Origin: Bacteroidota bacterium
GTDB lineage: Bacteria; Bacteroidota; Rhodothermia; Rhodothermales; Bin80
Direction: 5' to 3'
Length of the DNA: 5,360 bases
Assembly: GCA_026702635.1 (NCBI GenBank)
Contig: JAPPBZ010000281.1
Coordinates: 1 to 5,360, forward strand
Part shown: positions 1 to 5,360 of the stretch, one piece after another
How positions within the stretch are numbered: position 1 is the first letter of the stretch
How the letters are laid out: each line of letters begins with the position of its first letter
The notes under the pieces: generated by a model
The model's database searches: none
What the model was told of the DNA's origin: nothing
The model's input: the letters and a program-made list of their open reading frames with translations, nothing else
Program-made: the position numbers and the translations under genes

Positions 1-216
1 CCCCAAGATACGCTGGATATGGTACGTGACACCGGCGCATTTGACGCTGCCGGAGCGGAGCAGGCGGAATCCATCACCGAGATGATGATAACCTGGGGTG
101 GACCGGTGATGGCAGTCTTTGGGGGAGTCCTGATGGGACTGATTGGAGGTGCGATCGGTGCAGCATTATTCAAGCGCGGTGTAGAATCACCCGATGAGGG
201 ATCTACAATAATGTAG
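1..216 (+). CDS. C-terminal fragment of a small membrane protein (possibly DUF4199-like)
   Basis: The reading frame is open from the first base of the window and ends at a TAG, giving 71 residues with the N-terminus missing. An ATG at 19 lies inside the frame but is probably an internal methionine, because the frame continues to the window edge. The visible part has a polar stretch with several acidic residues (about 1-28), then one glycine-rich hydrophobic segment (about 33-55, containing GGPVMAVFGG and GLIGGAIGAAL), then a positive FKRG and a short acidic tail. This is the layout of the last transmembrane helix of a small multi-pass membrane protein with a cytoplasmic C-terminus. DUF4199 proteins of Bacteroidota-type bacteria end in this way, but that assignment is only a resemblance. 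Its function is unknown. It converges on the mutY unit. Confidence 0.55.
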   Translation, partial: PQDTLDMVRDTGAFDAAGAEQAESITEMMITWGGPVMAVFGGVLMGLIGGAIGAALFKRGVESPDEGSTIM

Positions 217-402
217 AGGTTTCCCGCTGCCACCAACTGGGATATCGAGAGACGTCTCAAGTGAGAGTCGTGCAGGGGCAAAGGTAAATGGACATCGTGG
301 CCCTGGGCTGTACTGTGGTCGAGAGTTCGTTATGTCTAGATTGTTGAGCACCCGTGAAGTAGATCCCTAACCGAATTACCACTTTCCTGATCTTGTGCAT
401 GC

Positions 403-894
403 CTAACGAAACACGCGGGGTCCTGGAAACCCACGGGCTCCCTTGGGCCTGCCGAGGATTTCACGAAGGATAATCGCTGTCCGTGCGGACTTCGGATCTT
501 TCAGGTGACTGGTGATCGTGCGGGATGCGCTCGGTACATGCTTTGTGGGTGGATCAGGTAGCTTGGGCAGGTCGGGTTTCCTGACAGGTCGCTGAATGGC
601 GCCGGGTGTTTCGAAGTACGGGTTTGCCGGCTGGGGTGATTCAGTGGGAAGGTTCTGGGTACTAGGAATGTACGGGGTATACTCATCAGGCCAATCAGAA
701 GGCGTCCGCGGCGCGGGAACTGGAGCGACTTCAGGCTGGTCGTCAGACGAAGTCTGCAGATCTCGCAGAGCATCCTCAAGAGACCAGGGATCCTCTTTCT
801 GCGTCTGCTGCTGTTTTTTCTTGGCAAGTCTCCCCAATATTGTGAAAACGAGATAGAGCACACCTAGAATGAGATAAAGGAGTGTTTCGTTCAT
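403..894 (-). CDS. Proline-rich single-pass membrane protein of unknown function, coupled to mutY
   Basis: This 163-residue protein has one hydrophobic helix at residues 4-22, followed directly by GRLAKKK, so the bulk of the chain should lie in the cytoplasm. Residues 28-125 are low-complexity: a Gln/Lys stretch, then a Pro/Ser/Thr-rich segment with many Pro-x repeats and acidic residues, probably disordered. A compact, more helical C-terminus follows (127-154, including SARTAIILREILGRPKG), the part most likely to be conserved and functional. The ATG overlaps the mutY TGA as ATGA (891-894). No Shine-Dalgarno is visible just upstream, so translation probably depends on ribosomes finishing mutY. 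I recognise no catalytic motif. The coding call is supported by the coupling, the TM helix with its positive-inside flank, and the lack of a better frame: the overlapping 501-863 frame looks like a shadow. Function: unknown membrane-tethered protein. Confidence 0.75.
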   Translation of the reverse strand: MNETLLYLILGVLYLVFTILGRLAKKKQQQTQKEDPWSLEDALRDLQTSSDDQPEVAPVPAPRTPSDWPDEYTPYIPSTQNLPTESPQPANPYFETPGAIQRPVRKPDLPKLPDPPTKHVPSASRTITSHLKDPKSARTAIILREILGRPKGARGFPGPRVFR

Positions 895-1961
895 GGTGCT
901 TTGGTTACCGGGGACGACAGAAGGTTAAGTATATGCCGATTTGCTCTAGGAAATGCAAATTTGTTTAGTTCATCAGGTGAGATCCAGGCAGTTGTTAAGC
1001 CTGCGGTGGATTTGGGCTCGCCGTCAATCATGGTGCACTCATATGCACGCAGTGTAATTCTGAAGTGAGAATATGCGTGGTTCACCTTACCAATCATATT
1101 CCCTACCAGCACCTGTACTCCAAGCTCTTCGTGCAGTTCACGGGCACAGGTTGCTGGGCCTGATTCCCCCGGTTGTGCTTTCCCTCCAGGCAATTCCCAC
1201 AGGCCGCCCAGAAGGCCTTTCGGCGCACGCTGTTGGATAAATATCCGCCCTGAAACATCACGAAGAACCGCGACGGCAACATCGTGGTGTGGAATAGGTC
1301 CTTTCTTCTTTGATGCCGGATATCGTTCGGGAGTACCCTCATACCATGCCGAACAGTAGCTTTGAACCGGGCATACAGTACATTGTGGGCGCTTGGGTGT
1401 ACATACTTGTGATCCCAGCTCCATCATCGCCTGGTTATGATCCCCAGGTCGGCTGGCATTAAGTAATCGATCAGCGAGCTGCTGAACTAATTTGGCCGGA
1501 GTTCCCGGATGGGAAAATATGCGAGAGACGACGCGGCGGACATTGCCATCAACTGCAGCCACAGGCTCTTTGAATGCAATCGAAGCAATGGCTCTGCTGA
1601 TATATGGACCGATGCCAGGGAGTAAGCGTAATTCTTTGCAACTTGACGGAAGTCGACCCGAAGCAACAACTTCTCGGGCTGCCGCATATAGATTGCGTGC
1701 ACGTGCATAGTATCCCATTCCCTCCCAAATGCGAAGTACGTCATCCAGGTCAGCTTCGGCCAAATTCTCAAGTGTCGGGAATGCGTCCAGGAATCGTTCG
1801 TAATACGTCCGCACATACTCCACGCGTGTCTGCTGAAGCATGACTTCTGAAAGCCAAATCTCATATAGATCTGTCGTCCCCCGCCATGGAAGGTCACGGT
1901 GGTTAGTGTCATACCAGTTCAGGAGTGCTTTCGAGAAGTCACCTGGCTTATTTTGGGGTAT
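891..1961 (-). CDS. mutY: A/G-specific adenine glycosylase MutY, with non-canonical start
   Basis: MutY removes adenine mispaired with 8-oxoguanine in base-excision repair. Taking the ATA at 1961-1959 as residue 1 gives 356 residues, close to the E. coli length of 350. Visible in order: FSKALLNWYD (9-18); LPWR (24-27); WLSEVMLQQT (36-45) with the expected catalytic Glu39; the helix-hairpin-helix LPGIGPY (114-120); VDGNVRR with catalytic Asp138; a [4Fe-4S] loop with Cys187, 194, 197 and 203 in C-x6-C-x2-C-x5-C spacing; and a C-terminal Nudix-fold domain from about 225. That domain has an intact Nudix box (260-282) and HAYSHF (295-300), the equivalent of the 8-oxoG-sensing FSH loop. The first ATG in frame is at 1841, but starting there would remove the catalytic Glu. 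The frame stays open up to a TAA at 1994-1992 and contains no ATG, GTG or TTG upstream of 1841. The start is therefore uncertain: ATA 1961, CTG 1973, or an indel joining the frame to the ATG at 2014. The gene is co-directional and overlapping with the downstream membrane-protein gene. Confidence 0.95.
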   Translation of the reverse strand: MPQNKPGDFSKALLNWYDTNHRDLPWRGTTDLYEIWLSEVMLQQTRVEYVRTYYERFLDAFPTLENLAEADLDDVLRIWEGMGYYARARNLYAAAREVVASGRLPSSCKELRLLPGIGPYISRAIASIAFKEPVAAVDGNVRRVVSRIFSHPGTPAKLVQQLADRLLNASRPGDHNQAMMELGSQVCTPKRPQCTVCPVQSYCSAWYEGTPERYPASKKKGPIPHHDVAVAVLRDVSGRIFIQQRAPKGLLGGLWELPGGKAQPGESGPATCARELHEELGVQVLVGNMIGKVNHAYSHFRITLRAYECTMIDGEPKSTAGLTTAWISPDELNKFAFPRANRHILNLLSSPVTKAP

Positions 1962-1980
1962 GCGTGTGCTCAGAAGTACA

Positions 1981-1998
1981 AAGGGGTTGATTTACGTG
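1981..1998 (+). promoter_or_regulatory. Weak Shine-Dalgarno candidate for the Omp85-family gene
   Basis: AAGGGG at 1981-1986 lies 12 bases before the ATG at 1999, or 9 before an in-frame GTG at 1996. The spacing to the ATG is slightly long. It is the best purine-rich site near any of the candidate starts (1840, 1960, 1999), and together with the signal peptide it favours 1999. I see no convincing promoter hexamers in the short gap towards mutY. Confidence 0.35.
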
Positions 1999-3708
1999 AT
2001 GCTACGATATTCATGGTTGCGCTGTTCAGCGGGAATTCCCCTGAGAGCAGTCGTGCTCCTCTTCTGTTTGTCCGTTGCAGTCGTTCCGGTCAATGCCCAG
2101 TGGCAGCTTATTGCGGATGGTGAGCCTTGGTCGTTGGAGCCCGACAGATCCGCAGATAGCACGTTGGCTTTTGAGCAGCGGGTGATCCGCATGTTTCATC
2201 AGGAGGGGTATTTATATGCTGCGATTGATTCCCAGAACATCGATACACAGACTCTTTATGCATCTCGTGGAAATCGGGCTCAGGTGGGAATGGTCCAGTT
2301 GCTGGGACTAAGTAAGGTTGATTCGACAAGGATACGACTTCCGCTGGGCAAAGGAGATTGGGTTACCGCCAGTTCGCTGGAAAGGGCAGCAGAGACCATC
2401 CTGGATCATTATTCAGGAGAGGGATATGTATTGGCGGAAGTTGTCATCGAAGCGATCATTCCGCGTGACAGTGTGCTGCATGATGTGATTATCCGGGTAC
2501 GGGAGGGGATCCCTGCTCAACTTGAACGTGTAGTTCTGCAGGGAGCCAAGCGAACCCGACCCGCCTATGTGTATCATACCTCTGGATTAACATCGGGACA
2601 GATTCTGAAAAATTTTAATCCAGAAGAAATGCAACGAAAGCTGGAAGCTACGGGCATGTTTAGCCGTGTAGATCTCCCGGTATTGTACAAAGGGACTGAC
2701 AGTAGCGTTGTCATTCATGTGCCCGTAAAGGAAAGCCCACCGGGAGCGTTTGATTTGGCGCTGGGGTATGAGCGGGCTGAAGGCGGTAAGGGGGCTCTAG
2801 TTGGTAGTGGAAGTTTGGCGCTGCGCAACCTTTTTGGCGGAGCCCGAACTCTGGAATTGGCACTAAATCGGGCGCCGGGGCAATTAGGTTATGTGTCAGT
2901 GCATGTGGAAACGCCATTGGTGTTTGGGCTACCTCTGAGCCTCGCCGGTTCATTTGAAGGGCTTCAGCAGGATTCAACCTATGGTAAGCGGGATTATGGG
3001 GCCCGGTTTGGCTATTGGGTGGATCCGTCTATGAAGATCTTTGCTAGCGTGACACGCGAGATTATACGCCCCGGCTTGGCAGGTACCGAAATTGTTGATG
3101 GCAGACAACGAATTCCCGTCGCCAATGCACTGTTTGTGGGAGGAGGGATCGAGATCAGACAAGTTGATCATGCTTTGAGCCCTACGCGCGGATATCTGTT
3201 AAGCATGCATGGGGAACACGGGCAGAAGGATGTAGAAAGTGTCGCGCTCCCAGCGGAGGCTACGCGTGAGCAGAATCGGCTTCGCCAGGGACGCCTGACT
3301 GCGCAGGGACGTGTTTATGTTCCTCTGAGCAGACGCAGCCTGGTCGTCACGGGCGGCGAACTCATGTTGGTGCGCAGTCGACAGCTCGACGAAAGTGATC
3401 TGTTTCGAATTGGAGGGACACAAAGCCTTCGCGGATATGATGAACAGCGTTTTCGTGTGCCTTTTGCGGTACGGACTCTGGTGGAGTTCCGGTATCTTCT
3501 GGATCCTGTGACGTACGGGTTTGGTTTTTTTGACCTTGGCTATCTTGATAACGATAAAGGATCCCAGTTTTCTGGTGGGTGGTATCCAGGATTTGGGGCA
3601 GGCTTTCAACTTAGTACTGCAGCAGGGATCATCAACTTCACGCTAGCAGTGGCGACGGAGGATATATCGGCTGTGCGGGCTCATATTGGATTAAGTCTCG
3701 GGCTTTAG
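1999..3708 (+). CDS. Omp85/BamA-TamA family outer-membrane protein
   Basis: The protein has 569 residues from the ATG at 1999. This start gives a clean signal peptide: Arg-containing n-region, AVVLLFCLSVAVV core, cleavage after VNA near residue 33. The frame is open back to an ATG at 1840, but that stretch is antisense to the mutY 5' end and would bury the signal peptide. Residues about 55-100, 95-169 and 172-244 look like POTRA domains; the third is clearest, with a conserved LEATGMFSRVDL-type ending. A β-barrel of about 320 residues follows (250-569). GGTQSLRGY (472-480) corresponds to the (V/I)RG(F/Y) motif of loop 6 in Omp85 barrels, the strongest family marker. Omp85 proteins insert or translocate proteins, and sometimes lipids, at the outer membrane. 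With about three POTRAs it is shorter than classical BamA (five POTRAs, about 800 residues), so it may be a TamA-like or accessory paralogue; substrate unknown. The last residues, GLSLGL, lack the usual terminal aromatic. rsmE follows after 3 bases, probably in the same operon. Confidence 0.9.
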   Translation: MLRYSWLRCSAGIPLRAVVLLFCLSVAVVPVNAQWQLIADGEPWSLEPDRSADSTLAFEQRVIRMFHQEGYLYAAIDSQNIDTQTLYASRGNRAQVGMVQLLGLSKVDSTRIRLPLGKGDWVTASSLERAAETILDHYSGEGYVLAEVVIEAIIPRDSVLHDVIIRVREGIPAQLERVVLQGAKRTRPAYVYHTSGLTSGQILKNFNPEEMQRKLEATGMFSRVDLPVLYKGTDSSVVIHVPVKESPPGAFDLALGYERAEGGKGALVGSGSLALRNLFGGARTLELALNRAPGQLGYVSVHVETPLVFGLPLSLAGSFEGLQQDSTYGKRDYGARFGYWVDPSMKIFASVTREIIRPGLAGTEIVDGRQRIPVANALFVGGGIEIRQVDHALSPTRGYLLSMHGEHGQKDVESVALPAEATREQNRLRQGRLTAQGRVYVPLSRRSLVVTGGELMLVRSRQLDESDLFRIGGTQSLRGYDEQRFRVPFAVRTLVEFRYLLDPVTYGFGFFDLGYLDNDKGSQFSGGWYPGFGAGFQLSTAAGIINFTLAVATEDISAVRAHIGLSLGL

Positions 3709-3711
3709 ATC

Positions 3712-4419
3712 ATGGATAGGTTCTTTTTTGCTCCGCCCGAAGCATTCTCTCCAACCGGGCATGTGGTCCTTCCGCCAGATGAAGCAAAGCACGCCGTCAA
3801 AGTACTTAGACTGCGTCCCGGCGCCACCATTACGGTGGTGGATGGCCAGGGGTACGCAGCACGGGTTCAGATTGAGCAGGCAGACCGGCAAGGAGTCCAT
3901 GGTCATGTCACTTCTGAGCATAAGAATCTGGGGGAGCCCGTTCACGAACTGACAGTAGGGCTTGCATTGTTGAAGCAGCAGAAGCGGTATAACTTGTTTC
4001 TGGAAAAAGCAGTTGAGTTGGGAGTCACGGGCATTATACCTTTGCTGACCGAGCGGACTGAATCCAGGAATTGGCGTGAAGATCGTGCCCGGCAAGTGAT
4101 GACGGCTGCGCTGAAGCAATGCAATCGAAGCAGGCTGCCGGATTTGCATCCTCCAACCCCCCTCCATCAACTCCTGGGGCCGGGGATCCTCGTGGCAGAT
4201 CCCAATACGGATACTGCGTTAATGACTGCAATTCATCAGGGGGAGGGTCCGGTCAGAATTTTGGTTGGGCCGGAAGGGGGATTTACAGAGGATGAGTGCC
4301 GGCTCGCTATCGACAGTGGTGCGGAACTGGTTCGGTTGGGATCACGCCGCCTTCGTGCAGAAACGGCAGCAATCTGTTGCGCGGCAGCAGTTGTGCTTGC
4401 GGGGGAAAGCGGAACTTAG
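3712..4419 (+). CDS. rsmE: 16S rRNA (uracil(1498)-N3)-methyltransferase RsmE
   Basis: RsmE uses S-adenosylmethionine to methylate N3 of U1498 (E. coli numbering) in helix 44 of 16S rRNA, near the decoding site of the 30S subunit. At 235 residues it is close to the usual 240-250. An N-terminal PUA-like RNA-binding domain (about 1-70) has the family pattern DEAKHAVKVLRLRPG (23-37) and VVDGQG (42-47). The C-terminal SPOUT domain shows LEKAVELGV (97-105), TERTESR (113-119) and ALKQCNRSRLP (133-143), then the two segments that form the SAM-binding trefoil knot: VGPEGGFTEDE (185-195) and LGSRRLRAETA (209-219). Family members usually have R-I-L-R-A-E-T-A there; here the Ile is Arg. The ATG lies three bases after the stop of the Omp85 gene with no clear Shine-Dalgarno, so expression is probably coupled to it. 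Identification is firm. Confidence 0.96.
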   Translation: MDRFFFAPPEAFSPTGHVVLPPDEAKHAVKVLRLRPGATITVVDGQGYAARVQIEQADRQGVHGHVTSEHKNLGEPVHELTVGLALLKQQKRYNLFLEKAVELGVTGIIPLLTERTESRNWREDRARQVMTAALKQCNRSRLPDLHPPTPLHQLLGPGILVADPNTDTALMTAIHQGEGPVRILVGPEGGFTEDECRLAIDSGAELVRLGSRRLRAETAAICCAAAVVLAGESGT

Positions 4420-4461
4420 GGAGATAGAAGAAGTAGCAGGGCACCAAGAAAAATTTCTCGC

Positions 4462-4821
4462 ATGTTCACGTTATTGATTGTCATCATCGCACTGATTGGG
4501 ATCGTCATGACCGGGTTGATCCTGCTCCAGGCTGGTAAGGGGGGTGGCTTGGCCGGCATCGCCTCAGGAGGAGCGACAACGCAGATCCTGGGAGCCAGGC
4601 AAGCACCAGATGTGCTTGAAAGAGGTACATGGATCCTGGCTGTCATCTTTATTGCATTGTGCGTCGCGACAAACTTTGTCATTGATGATGGCGCATCGCA
4701 GGAGAGTATTCTCCAGCAACAGTCACAGCAATCAACGCAGCAGCCGGTTCCGGCTCCAGAGGAATTACCGCCTCCTCCGCTGGAGGAAGCAACTCCCGTG
4801 ATACCTCCAACGCAGGAGTAA
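4462..4821 (+). CDS. secG: Preprotein translocase subunit SecG
   Basis: SecG is the small auxiliary subunit of the SecYEG channel in the inner membrane and helps SecA-driven export of unfolded proteins. The 119 residues show the family layout: TM helix 1 (about 2-22), the conserved cytoplasmic loop LLQAGKGGGLAG (21-32) leading to TTQILGARQAPDVLER (39-54), and TM helix 2 (about 57-74, WILAVIFIALCVATNFV). A Gln- then Pro/Glu-rich tail (about 80-119) follows, low in complexity and probably disordered; such tails vary in length between phyla. The gene starts 42 bases after rsmE on the same strand. No promoter is obvious in that gap, so it is likely the last gene of the Omp85-rsmE-secG run. A purine-rich stretch (4420-4442) lies upstream, but too far away to be a good ribosome-binding site. 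Confidence 0.96.
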   Translation: MFTLLIVIIALIGIVMTGLILLQAGKGGGLAGIASGGATTQILGARQAPDVLERGTWILAVIFIALCVATNFVIDDGASQESILQQQSQQSTQQPVPAPEELPPPPLEEATPVIPPTQE

Positions 4822-4857
4822 AAGAATTGGGGTGACCTCCTTAGCGGAGGCCACCCC
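4820..4857 (-). terminator. Rho-independent terminator of rnpB, possibly bidirectional with secG
   Basis: Arms at 4829-4840 and 4846-4857 form a GC-rich 12-pair stem with a single A/C mismatch (GGGGTG-A-CCTCC against GGAGG-C-CACCCC) and the five-base loop TTAGC. Read on the minus strand, the hairpin is followed by AATTCTTTT (complement of 4828-4820), a weak but real T-tract, which makes it a terminator for rnpB. On the plus strand the hairpin starts 8 bases after the secG stop but is followed by TGGTGGTACG, not a T-run. It may still protect or end secG transcripts, less efficiently. Confidence 0.8.
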
Positions 4858-4860
4858 TGG

Positions 4861-5276
4861 TGGTACGTGCTGACTTGTAAGCCGAATTCTGTCTATCCGG
4901 TGCTGCAGCCACCGCGCAGCGAAGCCGGAGGGATCATCATCTATCTGGGACCAGTGTCACCACTGGCCTCTAGCAGCCTACCCGCATCGCTATTTGGCGG
5001 GCCACCTTATCGCTTGCGCGTGCGATGCTGTTTGGCCTTGCTCCGCGTAGGGTTTACCTAGCCGCCATGATCTCCCATGGCGCTGGTGGGCTCTTACCCG
5101 CACCATTTCACCCATCACCTGACCTGTAAGGGCCATCGGCTGGTTTACTTTCTGTTGCACTTGCCGTCATCGCTCACGCGATGCCTTCCCGTTAGGAAGT
5201 ACGGTGCCCTATGGAGTTCGGACTTTCCTCCCTGCCTTTCGGCAAGGCGATGATCCGGCCAACACGTTATCTACCA
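4861..5276 (-). ncRNA. rnpB: RNase P RNA, bacterial type A
   Basis: This is the catalytic RNA of ribonuclease P, which cleaves the 5' leader from pre-tRNAs. On the minus strand the universally conserved blocks are all present and in order: GGAGGAAAGTCCG (P4 5' side, near 5231-5219); GTAAGAGCCCACC with the following CGCCATGG region; GTAAACCC...GGAGCAAGGCCAAA (near 5058-5030); a P15/P16 stem (GCATCGC with GCGATGC) leading into GGGTAGGCTGC, which should carry the GGU that binds the tRNA CCA end; and ACAGAATTCGGCTTA (P4 3' side, near 4891-4877). P2 can be paired as GGATCATC (5256-5249) with GATGATCC (about 4941-4934). Between P2 and the last block a P19-like hairpin fits (CCGG and GCTGC arms against GCAGC and CCGG). 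P1 pairs ACGTGTT (5267-5261) with AGCACGT, plus an outer TGGT/ACCA pair, so the 5' end is uncertain between about 5267 and 5276. Length is about 410-416 nt. Confidence 0.96.
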
Positions 5277-5288
5277 TGGTACTAAACG

Positions 5289-5302
5289 ACCAGGTCACTG
5301 GT
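5289..5302. repeat. Short inverted repeat upstream of rnpB
   Basis: ACCAG and CTGGT flank a GTCA centre about 13-26 bases upstream of the likely rnpB 5' end. It lies where promoter or control sequence would be expected. A five-base repeat can easily arise by chance, and I see no clear -10/-35 or TAnnTTTG element around it. Confidence 0.3.
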
Positions 5303-5360
5303 TGCCTGTTCGTAGAACTCGCTATCTACAATAATGCGACCAGTATGCTCACACGGGATG

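Noticed and set aside
201..213. 13-base repeat ATCTACAATAATG, found again at 5324-5336 upstream of rnpB
   Set aside because: A 13-base match somewhere in 5.4 kb is not rare (roughly 0.2 expected by simple counting). One copy is at the end of a coding region and no further copies were seen.
251..269. Imperfect hairpin GACGTCTCA/TGAGAGTC in the 217-402 gap, a possible terminator
   Set aside because: The loop is almost absent, one base is bulged, and no T-tract follows on either strand.
288..347. Tiny ORF of 19 residues (MDIVALGC..., three Cys) with AGGGG 9 bases upstream, in the 217-402 intergenic stretch
   Set aside because: Too short to judge without conservation, and a site like AGGGG is common by chance.
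501..863. Alternative minus-strand ORF of 120 residues inside the membrane-protein gene
   Set aside because: No membrane or domain logic, no coupling to mutY; it is an out-of-frame shadow of the 403-894 gene.
1948..1955. TTATTTTG as a Bacteroidota-type -7 element (TAnnTTTG) for the Omp85 gene
   Set aside because: One T short of the consensus and without a matching TTTG element at -33.
1840..1998. N-terminal extension of the Omp85 protein from the ATG at 1840
   Set aside because: The stretch is antisense to the conserved mutY N-terminus and would put 53 residues before a good signal peptide.
4867..5061. Plus-strand ORF of 64 residues within rnpB
   Set aside because: It lies antisense to the conserved RNase P RNA; this kind of false ORF is often predicted over rnpB.

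Overview
The window looks like ordinary chromosomal DNA from a Gram-negative bacterium. An Omp85-family outer-membrane protein with a signal peptide points to a diderm. The set mutY, a small membrane-anchored mutY partner, an Omp85 protein, rsmE, secG and rnpB, together with weak Shine-Dalgarno signals and mid-range base composition, suggests the Bacteroidota/Rhodothermota/Balneolota side of the tree. This placement is inferred from the look of the proteins, not from a search.

Layout. Positions 1-216 (+) hold the C-terminal end of a small membrane protein whose start lies outside the window. Positions 217-402 are a convergent intergenic stretch with no gene or clear terminator. Positions 403-1961 (-) form a two-gene unit: mutY (adenine glycosylase of the 8-oxoguanine repair system), then a proline-rich, single-pass membrane protein of unknown function that overlaps the mutY stop by an ATGA. 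Diverging from mutY across a very short gap is a plus-strand run: an Omp85/BamA-like outer-membrane protein (1999-3708), rsmE (3712-4419, 16S rRNA m3U methyltransferase) and secG (4462-4821, Sec translocase subunit). The run ends at a strong hairpin (4829-4857). The T-tract of that hairpin lies on the minus-strand side, so it is best read as the terminator of the convergent rnpB gene (RNase P RNA, about 4861-5276, -), and it may also stop secG transcripts.

How the genes relate. Most are housekeeping: DNA repair, rRNA modification, protein export and tRNA 5' processing. SecG and the Omp85 protein both belong to envelope biogenesis (export across the inner membrane, insertion into the outer membrane), but the proteins around them do not form an obvious single pathway.

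I found no mobile element, CRISPR array, defence system or new multi-gene system. The points worth a second look are these. The mutY reading frame clearly extends about 40 codons upstream of its first ATG and carries the essential N-terminus and catalytic Glu, yet has no ATG/GTG/TTG start. The C-terminal domain of MutY has a complete Nudix box. The small membrane protein is translationally coupled to mutY. The Omp85 protein is short and lacks a C-terminal aromatic residue.
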